A stretch of 64,000 nucleotides of DNA, from the NCBI GenBank assembly GCA_019155205.2, contig JAHNZQ020003147.1, positions 852,649 to 916,648 of the forward strand, written 5' to 3'. The notes below the pieces were generated by a model. The model worked only from the letters and a program-made list of their open reading frames with translations, was not told where the DNA came from and did no database searches. This stretch comes from Gracilaria vermiculophylla. Taxonomy: Eukaryota; Rhodophyta; Florideophyceae; Gracilariales; Gracilariaceae. A program made the translations under genes and the position numbers. Below are positions 1 to 11,718 of the stretch, piece after piece; the first letter of the stretch is position 1, and the number at the start of each line of letters is the position of its first letter.

Positions 1-560
1 GTAGCACAGTACCCAGCCCAACGGTTGTGGGACAAATGATCAACAAACAAGCCGCACTTGCAGAGCGCAGACTCGCGAGAGTGGGAAATCAGATCCCTAT
101 ATGATGGGGGCCAACCTGTATAACAGGACAGAGAAACAGAAGCCGTATGACGGAAGAAACCTATAATAGGCAAACGAAACAGTAAAGAAATAGCCGTGAC
201 GACGGTTCAGGACTCCTCAAAGACGGAGGCAGGTTGCTCAACCCGGTGTTGCGGCGGTATTCCCCGGGAGGGACTAGTGACCGTGCGTAAGCGGCTAGAT
301 GAACAGAGCCAAGTTTCTCCTTGAGGTTTACTTCTCCGTACAGTGGCGGCAGTGCCGCCACTTATATACGGCACTTCAACATATTAAAATATATATCTAG
401 AAATATCTAGCCACCCGGCAACGCAGGCTACTGTAGTACAGATGTGCAACCGTGGCAGGCTTCTCACGGCGCACCCGTCATCGGGCCAATATCGGCACAC
501 GTGGCCTCAATTACTACCCTTCCTAGGGGAACCCCCAAATGGGGCTAGTGAAGCTAACAC
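1..560. other. Non-coding left edge, possible LTR-like segment
   Basis: No convincing gene is present. A 21-base near-perfect palindrome (342-362, ten-base arms around one central base) lies directly upstream of a TATATA run (363-368), which would fit a promoter-bearing LTR or a transcription-factor site. No second copy was found in the window to define LTR ends, so the assignment is open. Confidence 0.3.
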
Positions 561-1697
561 TATTCATATCCACGGTTGTGGCAGCCGGAAGCGGATCAAA
601 TCCTTATGAAGTCCGATTGCGGCATACCCTCGACGGGCCATTGCACTACAATTGTCGTAGTGTTTGTTTATGTCGACGATATCAGCATCTTTGGATCTTC
701 CGATCGCATATCTTGGGTGAAATCGGAACTACGTGCTCACTATGACGTCTCGGACTTAGGTCCAACTGATCTCTATTTGGATGTTTCCACTGCAGAAGAA
801 CATGATGGTATTGTCCTTCTTCAGCGGCCACTCATCGAGAAGATAATCAGGGTATCACGGATGGATCCCGCTACATTCTTGGCAAATCTTCTGCCACAGT
901 CACACTGTCTCTATGATTCAATCGCAGCTCCATCCAAGGAGGAGGCTTCCGCAATGGCCAATGTTCCATACAAAAAGGTGCTTGGCTCGCTGTTGTTTCT
1001 AAGCACACGGACCCGTCCAGACCTAGCTACTGCTGTTTCAATGTTGGGCAAGTACGCATCGCAGCCTCTGCCACAGCACTGGGAATGCATGGAAAAGGTT
1101 GTGAGGTACCTAATTGAGACGAAGGATTATGGCTTGAAGATACCTCGAAGTGTCACATCCAAAGTTACATCATGGTCCGATGCAGACTGGGTTCGCGATT
1201 TAAAGAAAAGACAGTCCAGGGGGGGTTTTGTCATCACAATTGGAGATGTACCTGTTATTTGGAGCTTAACACTTCAGAAATCTACTGCTTTATCCACCAC
1301 TGAGGCAGAGTTCTACGCCATTTCGGAATGCATTAAACAAGTCAGTTGGTTGAAAAATGCTTTGCAAGAACTTGGATTCTCGTTAGATTATGCTGTTGAG
1401 AATTTTCAAGACAATCTTGGTGCTATCTCATGGACTCAAACTGCTTTTGGAATGCGGAAAGTGAAAAACGCCGAGCTTCGCCATTATCACGTCATTTATG
1501 CGGTGAAAAATATCATTATTGATATCGAACATGTGTCCTCAGAGCACAACCGTGCGGACATGTTTACAAAGTCTCTTATTGGTAACCTGTCTGTTTTGCA
1601 TCGCACAGCTCTCCACGTTTCTCCCGTATCGGTCGTGGGGGCGTCTCAGAGACTTCGAGTCTTGGCATCTTGTTCAAATTTGTATATATATATATAA
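560..1697 (+). mobile_element. Ty1/copia retrotransposon remnant (RT C-terminal half plus RNase H)
   Basis: The open frame 576-1697 carries the second half of a copia-type pol polyprotein. Visible blocks, in order: the RT catalytic YVDD motif near residue 33, the RT connection with a PYKKVLGSLLFLS...TRPDLATAVSMLGKY block, and RNase H with the SDADWVRD strand, an STTEAEFYAISE helix, a DNLGAI block and the HNRADMFTKSL end typical of the family. Gag, protease, integrase and the first RT half are missing, so this is a 5'-truncated copy. The retained frame has no internal stop, which suggests recent arrival or recent truncation. It ends at a TAA in a TATA-rich tract. Family assignment is secure; element boundaries are not defined. 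Confidence 0.85.
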
Positions 1698-3194
1698 CGA
1701 GAACTGGTTTTGATAATTTGTATTTGTCTTGTTCACGAGAGCATATATCGTAGTTGCCTATGCTCTCGTAAGTCTCCTATGCCTATGAAGACAGGGCATT
1801 TAGTTAATCACTGATATTTCAAGGCCCTCAGCTTCCATTATCTTGTTTCCACCTGTTCATCCTCTCAAGAAAAATGGAGTTCTAGTTCTGAGTGTGTCTG
1901 CAATTTGGCTGAACTTGTCCAGTTCTTGTCTTTGAAATTCGCCTTACATGAAATTTGACTTCGTTATGTACCGATAGTTAGTAGCAATATTGTTTCCATT
2001 ATATGCCTATTTTCCATACTGTTTCTAGAATAAAGTACAATAACTTTCAAACTTGACAATTTGAAACTTGTTACGTCATTAAATAGTTCTTCGCGTTCAG
2101 AGCATCGTTTAAAAACTGGAACTTTGAAATTAATTTCCGTTACTGTTCAAATTTAGTCTGTGATTGCCAAAGCTTTTCATTGAAATCCGTTGGAGTCATT
2201 TCTTTGGTGTGGATGTGATCGTCAAGATTTATTGGGCAACAGAGGTATAAAACGGAGATCATAGGTCGTAGTGTAGGTATTTAACCCATTTTTGTATTTT
2301 GAAATGCTCCCATGACCCTGAGCATCGTTTTCTGATAGATAATTCACTTAATGAATCTTTGCACAGTTTCAGTCAAGCGCATTCATAGAGTATCGACTTT
2401 CACTGTGAGGGAAGTATTCTTCAAAAAGACAACTCTGGTGTTTCTAGGAAGAGGAACCAATAGAATCGTGTGTTTCTGTACAAAAAAAGAATGAAAACGA
2501 AAGAGAAAAGAAAAAGAGAAAGTGGCATCTAATCTTTTACACGGCATCATTGATTTAAAAAAATACAGAAACTTCAAGGGGATTTTGATCATAGAACTCT
2601 TTCCAACATCTGCCAACATTATTTCCCAATGACACTATAATTTTTGAAGACCATCACTCTGGTCTGAAGTATGCGCAGCTATTACAGTAACCTTCCACAT
2701 TGCAAGTATTTATGATCTTTCGGTCGTTTCACAAAGATTAACGTCATTGTTCACGAATACATTCACACAGTCATTCAAAATGGCGAGATACGTTCAGGAA
2801 GAAATGCAGTCAGAATTGACACAGGATTGAAAGGCCCCTTTGTCGCTTTTGAGATTTCCGTTAATTTATTATTTACATTGAAAACCGTATGCAAACAATC
2901 TCTATCGGTACCACAAATATCAGAGCATAAATGAACCTCTATATGCCATAAAGAACTAGCGGGGATCCACTCGTAGGCTTGGTTAGAATTTATCGCTGAT
3001 TAACATTCAGCGCTGCTTGTTCCCAAACATTGAAAAAACTGATGAAACTATCAAGCCTAGATTGAATAAGTTCTCTATATGCATCATGTTGTGGCAGGTG
3101 TGCGTTTCTCGTATCATCAGCTTACCGGATAATTAGACGTATCGGTGAACTCTGTCTCTCCCTGTTGCCTGAATGAGAAGTTTTGTACAACGAA
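1698..3194. other. Intergenic, no gene seen
   Basis: AT-rich spacer between the copia remnant and the TFIP11-like gene. It contains a perfect 11-bp inverted repeat (arms 1735-1745 and 1759-1769, loop 13 nt) just after the copia reading frame, which could be a stem-loop in the element's 3' part. Otherwise only short random frames are seen. Confidence 0.5.
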
Positions 3195-5309
3195 TTAGGA
3201 TTTTGCCATGTTAACCATCTGATCTATGCCAACAATCTTCCCGCCGACTAAAAACACGCCCCTCCTTACATCAATAGTAACGCGGATTAGGCCAAATTTA
3301 AAGACCTTTAGTCCCCTTTCATCCGGTAAGCCAATTAATGGTATACTTTCTTTTTCTGCCACCATGGCGACGACATCCACTAATCTCGCCTTTTTAGCTG
3401 GAATAATTGGTCGTTCTATATTGGTTTTCTTTTTGTCAACTTTTTGGAAACGATTCTTAAGAAGAGATCTGATGTCGGCATTCATGAGCCTGGTTCTCAA
3501 CTCGTCGTCCGCGGTTGCAGCGGCGTGTAAAACAAACAGAAGAGCCGCAAGCACAGGACGAAAATGATATTTCAAACGGTCGGGAAAACTGTCACTCCAC
3601 ATTTGGTACATTCGTCTTGCAGCTTTCCAATCCTTGAAAGCAGTGTATCGAAGCAAAGCTCCAGGCCCTTTCACAAATGATTCAGCTAATTCTGATGCAA
3701 GAATTCTGCTGGAACACACAGACGCCCATTCTGAAAGTATTCGAAATTCAATCGGCACTTCAGCCGAATTCCCATCAATCTGAGTTAAAGCAACTGCCAG
3801 CTTCGGCATAATATGGCGCGAAAGTGTGAGTTGCAGTTTCTTTCTGGACAAAACGGTGCTCCACTTTCTTGTGTTCTCAATCAGTTGTGCTCGCTGGGGC
3901 TTCGGGTCTGATACTTTCCAAGCTTCCAGAGATGCTGCAAGGCCTATTCGAACGTGATGAAGCACTTCAACTAACGCTTTACGACCGGTCACCGGCAACC
4001 ATGGATGGATCCATAAGTGAGATGGTACATGCTTCTCCCTTGTGCGCCAAGCAAACTTGATGTGTGCAACAAGTTTTGGAAGGAGAAGTTCCTCTGCAAA
4101 TACCTGTACCAAGCCATCGGATATGTTTGAGCGTATTATGAGTAAAACGTCGCCAATACACGCCCCTCGCACAACATCCCAGTCAGAACGTGATAAAAAC
4201 CTCCGTAACGGCCCCAGAATAGAAACAGCACAAAGCTTGGAATATTCATCTGGTGATAGTATTTCCTGTGTCATCTTGAGTACGTCGCTGATAAAACTAG
4301 CTGACCGAACATCCGCTTTACCACGTTTCTGCGAGTTTTTGAGACAGACGTAGAATTTATTATTCACAGTGTCGCATACCAGTTCGGACAATGCTGCAGT
4401 TACACTTTCCTTCTTGACATAAGAATTATCACTAAGGCCTGCCATCATATCTGACATTGTCTTCAAAGTGGTTTCGTAAGTACTTTCATTCATGTTTTGG
4501 AGGCCGGTAAGGGTGTTCTCTAAAGCAACGAGCTGGCTCAAATCTGTCTTGACTCGTTCCAAATCTTCTTGAGCTTTTTGCTTCTCCATCGCTGTGTTTT
4601 GTAGTATTGCTTCTTCGTTTTGCTTCGCACGCAATGCCGTCGATAATTGTGATATGGCTGTATCTCGAAGGCGATTCAAGTCATACATGAGTTGTGGAGA
4701 TATAAGCGTTACAGTGCGTCGCGCTCCGCTAAGCTTATCGCTGATTTTGTCCCGCTCTTTCTCAGAAACAGGTTTTGGACCATGCTGCTCGGTACGACTA
4801 AATATATTAGCACCAGTCACGGTATTATCAGTGGTGGGTGTCTGCTTCTTAGATTGAATATGCTTCTTCGCAGCCTCTATCGCTGCGTCAAGATCATCAA
4901 GGGTGTTCCATGATTGGTTTCTTTTTCGGTTCTCCTCTTTCCCTTTATCAGCCCCCAGTCCCACTTTGCCTCTTCTAATCACCGGTTGTAAAGGTTCCGA
5001 GATTCCATCTTCACGCCTACCGAGCCTTCCCTTAAATCCTTGTTTTGCGAGGATTTTGGATCCGATACCACGCGTGTGTGCTTCCCACGCACCGGGACGC
5101 CGTTCCGCAGCAGGTGACGGGCTTCGACGGCGTTTCCTGGAGCGTGATCGATGCCCACCAAATGCATTCGAGAGGCCAGGCACTTCGCCGTCAGAAATCG
5201 AGGATGCACTTGCTGTTGACGTAGAGGGGCTGGAAGGTGGTATTCGTCTGAAGCCTAAACCCTGTCTTTGAGGAGACGAGGAAGCAGATGAGGAAGATGA
5301 GTGCTCCAT
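3195..5309 (-). CDS. G-patch/GCFC protein of the TFIP11 (Ntr1/Spp382) family
   Basis: A 704-residue protein expected in the nucleus. In this family the G-patch binds and activates the DEAH helicase Prp43/DHX15, and the complex disassembles the intron-lariat spliceosome. Seen: a Ser-rich N terminus with an RS-like stretch (residues 55-70), a G-patch at about 75-122 (HTRGIGSKILAKQGFKG and following glycines), a coiled-coil-like segment at roughly 220-300, then a long helical GCFC-type region (about 350-620) with the HPWLP motif and LLRYTAFKDWKAARRMYQMW, which match the TFIP11 C-terminal half. Length is close to the 700-840 residues usual for the family. The start is the first ATG of the frame. 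It lies head-to-head with the DDX18-like helicase, 901 bp apart. The family call is strong; the exact orthologue is inferred. Confidence 0.88.
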   Translation of the reverse strand: MEHSSSSSASSSPQRQGLGFRRIPPSSPSTSTASASSISDGEVPGLSNAFGGHRSRSRKRRRSPSPAAERRPGAWEAHTRGIGSKILAKQGFKGRLGRREDGISEPLQPVIRRGKVGLGADKGKEENRKRNQSWNTLDDLDAAIEAAKKHIQSKKQTPTTDNTVTGANIFSRTEQHGPKPVSEKERDKISDKLSGARRTVTLISPQLMYDLNRLRDTAISQLSTALRAKQNEEAILQNTAMEKQKAQEDLERVKTDLSQLVALENTLTGLQNMNESTYETTLKTMSDMMAGLSDNSYVKKESVTAALSELVCDTVNNKFYVCLKNSQKRGKADVRSASFISDVLKMTQEILSPDEYSKLCAVSILGPLRRFLSRSDWDVVRGACIGDVLLIIRSNISDGLVQVFAEELLLPKLVAHIKFAWRTREKHVPSHLWIHPWLPVTGRKALVEVLHHVRIGLAASLEAWKVSDPKPQRAQLIENTRKWSTVLSRKKLQLTLSRHIMPKLAVALTQIDGNSAEVPIEFRILSEWASVCSSRILASELAESFVKGPGALLRYTAFKDWKAARRMYQMWSDSFPDRLKYHFRPVLAALLFVLHAAATADDELRTRLMNADIRSLLKNRFQKVDKKKTNIERPIIPAKKARLVDVVAMVAEKESIPLIGLPDERGLKVFKFGLIRVTIDVRRGVFLVGGKIVGIDQMVNMAKS

Positions 5310-6210
5310 GTTTCGCGTATAAGATTCCTTCTCTATTTCGGTAGATATTCTATGAAATGGGTACGTGGGACTTTTCTCGCAAGAGAATGCATTAGCCCAT
5401 CATGTGAGAACAGAACAAACTATGTCATACCGTGAGAATCAATTTTCGTATGCAGCCCTTGCGAAACACTGGTGGGATGCCAAACGGTGTCCGATTTAAA
5501 GCGATATCGAGGTTACGCGATGGTTCACACATACCTACGTTTTAAGTCTGTGTAGGAATTCACACCTACTCGTAATGCTACTAACGGGCTGCGGTCGTCG
5601 CACGACGCTGCAAGGAACAAAGCCTTGAGGTTGTGAACATTCATTTAAATTAAACGATAAAACATCACATAATTTATTTGATCCATGTTGCGTGAGATGT
5701 GAAGAGCACAGTCGTCCAGCAGTCTCCCGCCGTCGTCGTTGTGTCCTCGGTTATTTCTTCGAGAAGTGAAAATCGATTCTCTCTTTTCATCGCACAGTGT
5801 ATTCAACCCTTTTGCACATTCGCAGACAAATCGTTCGAGTCCTTCGTCTGTTGATTACTGGGACCTCTTTGCTTCTTCAAGTATATTCGTTCAGCGTTTG
5901 GTCAGCGCGCTGACTCTATTGCTGAGCACGCAGTACATCTTTTCAGTTTTTTAGTTTTAACTTGCCTTCCTCTCGGTGCGGGTCAAGGGCTTCAAATCTA
6001 CATTATTTCTTGTAATTCGCTTTGTTTAACTGCACAGAGTACCTCACGTGGAGTTCTTTTTTTATTTTGACCTCGCACGCAGCCAAGATTTGAAGATCCG
6101 ATTGGTGTTGCTCTCTTCCAGTGTTTTAGTGTTTTTCTCATATTGGTGGAGTTGGAAGCTTCCATTATCCACTACCCAATTCTTCAGCCTCTCAAAGAAC
6201 ATTGCGGGAC
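5310..6210. promoter_or_regulatory. Shared 5' region of TFIP11-like and DDX18-like genes
   Basis: A 901-bp stretch between two divergent starts with no supportable gene. It must carry promoters and leaders for both neighbours, a spliceosome-recycling factor and a ribosome-biogenesis helicase. No specific element could be identified by eye. Confidence 0.4.
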
Positions 6211-8073
6211 ATGGTTTCACGAAAACGTAAGAACGATGACCGAGAGATACAGAAGAAAAGACGTAAAAAGTCGAAGCAAGGAGAAAAAGCTCCTCATCTG
6301 CAAGATTCCTTACATGGCGTTGATCTGGATACAAGCGAACCCCACAGCGAAAAGCCAGAAAAGCTCACAGATGACTCATCTGTAGATACTTCCAAAGTGC
6401 CTTCTGTGACAGAAGTCCCTTCAAAAGCTAAACCGGATATAACCCAAGAACAGAAAAGCTTGAATACTGCATCGAAATCGAGGGACCCCAGTTCTATGGA
6501 AGTTGCAGAGGTATGTGAAGAAGACGTTGCCACGGATGGAGTGCTTACAAAGAGAAAGTTTGAAGAACTCAACTTATCTGAGAAGACCTTGAGCGCGTTG
6601 AAGGATATGAAGTTCGAACACATGACAGAAGTACAGGCGCGTTCCATACCACATGGAATGTCAGGAAGAGATGTACTTGGTGCCGCGAGAACGGGATCGG
6701 GAAAGACCCTGGCTTTCTTAATTCCGGTGATTGAACTTCTTTTCCGCGTGAAGTGGACCAATCGAAACGGAACGGCTGCAGTCGTTATTTCTCCGACTCG
6801 AGAACTTGCTCTTCAGATTTATGGTGTGGTTACGGATATATGCAAGTATCACTCTCAGACCCATGGTATTGTAATGGGAGGTGCGAACAGAAAGGCAGAG
6901 GCTGATAAACTTCAGAAGGGGGTTGCTATACTTATTGCCACTCCTGGACGGTTACTGGATCATCTTCAAAACACCCCCGGGTTTGTGTTCAAAAACCTTC
7001 AGGTGCTGGTCATTGATGAAGCCGACAGATGTCTGGAGATTGGTTTTGAGGAGGAAATGCATCAGATCATCAAGTATCTACCAAAGAAACGGCAGACTAT
7101 GCTTTTTTCTGCAACGCAAACAACGAAGGTTGAGGACCTCGTGAGAGTATCATTCAGGAACAGGCCGGTATACGTGGGAGTACATGATAAGAGAGAAGTG
7201 TCTACCGTTGCAGGTCTTGAGCAAGGATACGTAATCATTCAGAGCGAAAAACGTTTCCTGTTGTTGTACACTTTTCTACGAAGAAATATGAAGAAGAAAA
7301 TTATTGTCTTCATGTCAAGTTGCAATGCAGTGAAGTTTTATTACGAGCTTCTCAATCACGTTGATATTCCAGTCATGGACTTGCATGGGCGTCAAAAGCA
7401 AAACAAGCGCACGACAACATTCTACAAGTTTTGCAACGCTAGCACTGCAATTCTCATATGTACTGATGTTGCCGCACGCGGCTTGGATATTCCCGCTGTC
7501 GATTGGATAATACAATTCGACCCACCTGATGAACCAAAAGAATACATTCATCGCGTTGGAAGAACTGCCCGTGGGGTAAACGGGAAGGGTAAAGCATTAC
7601 TGTTCCTATTGCCTTCAGAACTTGGATTTTTACGTCATCTGAAAGCAGCAAAGGTACCTCTGAATGAATATGAGTTTCCAGAAAAGAAACTCGCGAAGGT
7701 ACAACCCCAGCTAGAAAAATTGATATCAACTAACTATGCCCTTAATCGGTCTGCGAAAGACGCATACCGCTCTTATCTACAGGCTTATGCAAGTCATGCC
7801 GTGAAAGATATTTTCAACGTCCATGAGTTGGACCTCAACGCAGTGGCAGCCAGCTTTTGCTTCGATAACCCCCCCAGGGTTAATCTGAATATAATGGGGA
7901 GCAGCAAAGGTCAAGTACGTCGCGGGGGCGGAGGCGGTGTTGGCAGAGGTTATCGCGGTCAACAACACAAACTGCGCGAGATTATAAGGCAGAAGAACAC
8001 CGGTCATGCATTTTCAGCTTCAAATCCCTACGGCAGACGAGAAGAGGGAGATGATCGTCAATTCTCAAGATAG
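6211..8073 (+). CDS. DEAD-box RNA helicase, Has1/DDX18 family
   Basis: A 620-residue ATP-dependent RNA helicase, expected in the nucleolus, where Has1/DDX18 acts in pre-rRNA processing and 60S (and early 40S) subunit assembly. All core motifs are present: a Q-motif region (about 117-147, F..L.LSE.TL...[12 protein letters not shown]), motif [10 protein letters not shown] (158-166), Ia SPTRELALQ, Ib TPGR, II DEAD (269-272), III SAT, a [17 protein letters not shown] linker typical of Has1, V ARGLDIP and [12 protein letters not shown] basic lysine-rich N terminus is a likely nuclear/nucleolar signal, the C-terminal DUF4217-like helices follow, and the tail has an [13 protein letters not shown] patch. 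ATG at 6211 is chosen; the frame is open only 9 bases further upstream with a non-ATG codon. No intron is seen. Confidence 0.94.
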   Translation: MVSRKRKNDDREIQKKRRKKSKQGEKAPHLQDSLHGVDLDTSEPHSEKPEKLTDDSSVDTSKVPSVTEVPSKAKPDITQEQKSLNTASKSRDPSSMEVAEVCEEDVATDGVLTKRKFEELNLSEKTLSALKDMKFEHMTEVQARSIPHGMSGRDVLGAARTGSGKTLAFLIPVIELLFRVKWTNRNGTAAVVISPTRELALQIYGVVTDICKYHSQTHGIVMGGANRKAEADKLQKGVAILIATPGRLLDHLQNTPGFVFKNLQVLVIDEADRCLEIGFEEEMHQIIKYLPKKRQTMLFSATQTTKVEDLVRVSFRNRPVYVGVHDKREVSTVAGLEQGYVIIQSEKRFLLLYTFLRRNMKKKIIVFMSSCNAVKFYYELLNHVDIPVMDLHGRQKQNKRTTTFYKFCNASTAILICTDVAARGLDIPAVDWIIQFDPPDEPKEYIHRVGRTARGVNGKGKALLFLLPSELGFLRHLKAAKVPLNEYEFPEKKLAKVQPQLEKLISTNYALNRSAKDAYRSYLQAYASHAVKDIFNVHELDLNAVAASFCFDNPPRVNLNIMGSSKGQVRRGGGGGVGRGYRGQQHKLREIIRQKNTGHAFSASNPYGRREEGDDRQFSR

Positions 8074-8248
8074 CTAACCTGCCGTAAGAACATACATGTA
8101 TAAGTCAGTTTTTCGCGCACCACATTCCATGATCCGCGTAGTCGTTGAAATCCAACGAATCTCTTTCCCAGTGCCCTGTTGAGCGGTGCGCCGACTGGGG
8201 TCGCGAAATTATTAAAAGAACGCTGGAAGTCATGTCATCTGAGCATCT

Positions 8249-9166
8249 TTATCTACAATGTCGATCCGGAATGTCCTCCAGAAGCTTGGCTGCTTCGAGA
8301 CGTTGGGCAGGCTCAATATCTCGATTGAGACTCGATGCATCGTATCTTCGTGATTGACTGCTCGATTCTCGACTGTTATGGGTACCACTGACAATGTCCG
8401 GGAGGCTGTCCCGCGCGAAGTCAAAGCTTTCCTCTGAGAGAGAGGCCCCAGTTATGAACGGCATGTACGGATTGATATTTCTTCCGTAAAATGCTATTCC
8501 TAGAACAGTCCCCAATGTTCCAATTGTGACTAGAAAGGCAACTGTGATACCCACGACTCTGGAAGGAGCCGTGCGACCGGAAAGTGACGATGATGGCCAC
8601 ATTGTGGAAGCAGAAATTTCAGCACCAGAGAATGGAGCTGGGGACCCAGAGGGTAGAACATCAAATTCAGGTAACTCAGGTGATTGAAGTCCAGCGGCCG
8701 ATGACGGCATTGGAAATTCAAGGCTTGGAGCAGCAGACGGCTGTACATCGATTTCAGATGAAACAACAATTTCAACAGAGGGGTCTACGATTTGGTCTAG
8801 TTCGTCCGATTCCACAATGTGTTCAACCATAAACTCTTCCTGAGCTGGAGATGGGTACTCAAGTGCAGTGTTTTCAAGTTCTGATGGATCAGAAGCTATG
8901 GGGCCTTCTGGGTAGAGAGATGGGTAGATATCCATGACATCCATCACCGGCTGTGATGGGCTTCCTGAAGCAGCATCTACAAAGTACACGTTTAACTTTG
9001 GCTGCCCATGAAGGCTCAAGGTCTCATTGAATGGTCCAAACTCTTGTGAGTCTGAATCTTTCCAGAGTGGAAATGGGCCTACTCCACTCTTTCTGGTGCT
9101 GACTCTTGTGCATCGGGCTCCTAGGTTAATGAGTTGAAGAAGAAAGAGTTGATGTATTATAGTCAT
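8249..9166 (-). CDS. Hypothetical single-pass membrane protein
   Basis: A 305-residue protein not recognised as any family. It begins with a short hydrophobic stretch (residues 2-17, MTIIHQLFLLQLINLG) that could be a signal peptide, followed by about 180 residues rich in Pro, Ser, Glu and Asp, one clear transmembrane helix (about 204-227, VVGITVAFLVTIGTLGTVLG) and a 77-residue polar tail rich in Ser, Arg and Asp. The layout predicts a type I surface or endomembrane protein with an acidic, probably disordered outer region. It is convergent with the DDX18-like gene (175 bp between stops) and tandem with the GARP regulator. The long uninterrupted frame with a plausible topology supports a real gene; its function is unknown. 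Confidence 0.6.
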   Translation of the reverse strand: MTIIHQLFLLQLINLGARCTRVSTRKSGVGPFPLWKDSDSQEFGPFNETLSLHGQPKLNVYFVDAASGSPSQPVMDVMDIYPSLYPEGPIASDPSELENTALEYPSPAQEEFMVEHIVESDELDQIVDPSVEIVVSSEIDVQPSAAPSLEFPMPSSAAGLQSPELPEFDVLPSGSPAPFSGAEISASTMWPSSSLSGRTAPSRVVGITVAFLVTIGTLGTVLGIAFYGRNINPYMPFITGASLSEESFDFARDSLPDIVSGTHNSRESSSQSRRYDASSLNRDIEPAQRLEAAKLLEDIPDRHCR

Positions 9167-10323
9167 AGTGTTCAGCCGTGGTGTTCCATAGAGAATCAGT
9201 TCGCGGTTTGATCGTGAATATGATGGAGTGGGTCACAGACCGGACGATGTTTCCATCGAAAGAGAACTGTCAGTGTCTTCCTTGGAGCACAACCAATTTG
9301 AGTTAGAAGAAATTTAAAAAACAGTCCTGTCACAGTGGTCACCGTGCGCAGGCAATCAAGAGTAACCGTTGTCGGGGACAATCGATATTTGACAACCATC
9401 CGTTTTCTGTTGGACGAGCAATGTGTGTGGTATGCACGGGCATACGAGGGAAAGGGCAATCGATGCGCGTCGGTGCCAAGACGGAATTTATGGCCGTTGC
9501 CACATATATCGTCTGCAACGATTGTACAAGCAGTCTGCTCAACTATAAAAGCGGAGCACGGAAAGGGCACTGGCTTCGAAGAGCACTGCCAGAACTACGT
9601 GTATACTGAAAGCAATATGCTGCCAAAAAGCAAGTCTGGGTGCAGTTTGAGCGGAACCTAACCTGTACGAAGAGGGCAGGGATGAAGGATGCCCCATCCC
9701 TTGATCCCTATGATCGCAACCGGTGACATGGCACACTGATCATTTGCCATTGGGGTATTGCCACCATCATTATGATGATATGATGATCATCATCAGTGTT
9801 TCAGCGTCAGTCTTTGTTGGTTCATGTTTCCGCACTGTGCGGAATAGTATCGTAACTGCAGTGCAAGCTATTACAAAATAGATTTCTGCGGGCGATGAGT
9901 TCATGTTCCTTGACATGGATCATCGCAGGGGGTAGGTGTAAACCTGGAATGCGATGTCCATGGCTTGACAGCGTCAAAGGTCCAATGCGGCATGAACAGG
10001 TTTGCCACTTCAAAATCCATAACAGTAAAAATATTTGCCGTTTCGACTACTTGCAAATGGAAAATAAGGTACTGTATAAGCCATGAGGCCCTCGGTTTAC
10101 GCTTATCACGAATTTGATCGTGGCGGCCCCACTCTGACCTGGTAGGGTAGTACCTTATGTGTACATTTCGTTCATGCTGATCGTGAGAAACTTTTGACTG
10201 GCCCTTGGAAACATATTTGATTTCTGGATTAGAGTTAAAACAGAGTACCGGCCGAGTCGAAAGTCTGCAGCGGCTACTCCACGCCAAGAGGCTCGTGTGA
10301 TGAGCTCCACAGCTAGAAAATGA
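9167..10323. other. Intergenic, no gene seen
   Basis: About 1.16 kb with only short frames on both strands. It includes a small GATGAT/ATCATC-rich imperfect palindrome around 9768-9796. It lies upstream of the membrane-protein gene and downstream of the GARP gene. Confidence 0.5.
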
Positions 10324-11718
10324 TCAGCGATTGGCCTTGGAGTTAGTTTTTGACGGCTCTTGAGGCTCCTTGTCTGATACTTGACGAATGGGCGTATGCG
10401 GTGCGCTGATCGGGACGGAATCTCTGTTGAGTGTTGCTGTTCCTTGCTTTCGACATCGTTGTCGGGCTGCAGCCTCTTTCAAAACATCCTCATCGGAAAG
10501 GAGTTGACGTGGAACACTAGGATCACTCTGCATAAAAGTCTTCAGCGTCTCCACGAGCTCTTTTTTTTCAGCATCTTCCTTGGCCTTCTTTAAACCACTC
10601 CTATGTTTCTGCAGATGCGATGCCACATTCTCCCGCGACAACCCTTCAACTCCCATTTCTCGAATAATGGTAGTCGGCACTGCCTTATCAGAGCCAATTT
10701 TCTCCACCGCCGCCAAGAACGCTGCGTGCAGCTCTGGGGACCAATGTAGTCGGCCCCTTTTCGAACGCACCTGTGTCTCGTTTGAATTTCCATCAGAATA
10801 ACGCTTGGACCCTCTTGACCTGGATGGCTTCTCGCTCTCATGAAAGCTGGTGGTTTTCCCGCTTGCATCGTTTGCATAAGAAATTTTCGGATTACTCAAT
10901 GGACGGTGGGACGTATCTCGAATGCCACTGCTTTCATGGTGAGAGTTTTGTTCTTTCAAAACGTTGACCGCTGCTCCAGGACCTCGCCCACTTCGATCAC
11001 TGCACTTGTCTTCCGTTTCGTAGTTGACACTTCTGTTGACATTAGTCGCTTGCACGACAGAGGAACCCAAATGGCGGCCATCTAAACCATCTTTCGCAAC
11101 GGTAACAGACGCAGCAGGGGCTATGTCTGGAACTACACTTCTGGCAATATCTGGCTCCGCATACACTCTTTGCGGCTGAGGCGCTGGCTGTGGATTCATC
11201 TCATGTCCTATTGATCGCGGCGCAGTTGTGTTATATTCTCGCGTTCTTGCTTGCGCATCGGCTGCCGGATACTGATAATCGTACGTTGGCTGAGGCCTCG
11301 GCATGCTCCCTGGTTCATAATGCTCATAACGATCGGTAGCGGGGACTTGTGAAGGGTCACACGCTCTAGCAGAACGATTTACAGTTGCCGGAGAGTAGGC
11401 ATAATCTTCCCGAACTACCGGTTGTGTTTTCACTTGCCAATACCTTTGTCGAAGGTTTGCAGCAGAGTGCGCTGCCTCCATCGCAGAGTGAGTGCCGAAC
11501 TGCAAGAAGAGCGGTTCATTATTTACGGTGTATGCAAACGGGATTGCATACACATTCATAGTCACAACGGGTAGCGATGGTAGGGTGGGTTGTGCTGAGT
11601 CGTATCGGGGTGGTGCGTGCGACGAAACCCAAGCCGATGGATACGTGTGCTCGGTTTGCACCTGTTGTTGTGTCTGGTGGCCTACATAATGCGAAGAATG
11701 TGGTTGGTCGGGATTCAT
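10324..11718 (-). CDS. GARP-type (G2-like / ARR-B-like) MYB transcription regulator
   Basis: A 464-residue putative nuclear DNA-binding protein. The single GARP/B-motif domain is at about residues 320-378: KRGRLHWSPELHAAFLAAV, then DKAVPTTIIREMGVEGLSRE and NVASHLQKHRSGLKK. This closely matches the plant/algal GARP consensus with its SHLQK-(H/F)R signature. The N-terminal 300 residues are Pro, Gln, Ser and Tyr rich without a recognisable domain; no response-regulator receiver is visible, so it is not a canonical type-B ARR. A short Lys/Glu-rich helix follows the domain. ATG at 11718 is used; the frame stays open 45 bases further with a GTG. In plants such proteins act in phosphate, cytokinin or clock control, but no role can be assigned here. 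Confidence 0.85.
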   Translation of the reverse strand: MNPDQPHSSHYVGHQTQQQVQTEHTYPSAWVSSHAPPRYDSAQPTLPSLPVVTMNVYAIPFAYTVNNEPLFLQFGTHSAMEAAHSAANLRQRYWQVKTQPVVREDYAYSPATVNRSARACDPSQVPATDRYEHYEPGSMPRPQPTYDYQYPAADAQARTREYNTTAPRSIGHEMNPQPAPQPQRVYAEPDIARSVVPDIAPAASVTVAKDGLDGRHLGSSVVQATNVNRSVNYETEDKCSDRSGRGPGAAVNVLKEQNSHHESSGIRDTSHRPLSNPKISYANDASGKTTSFHESEKPSRSRGSKRYSDGNSNETQVRSKRGRLHWSPELHAAFLAAVEKIGSDKAVPTTIIREMGVEGLSRENVASHLQKHRSGLKKAKEDAEKKELVETLKTFMQSDPSVPRQLLSDEDVLKEAAARQRCRKQGTATLNRDSVPISAPHTPIRQVSDKEPQEPSKTNSKANR

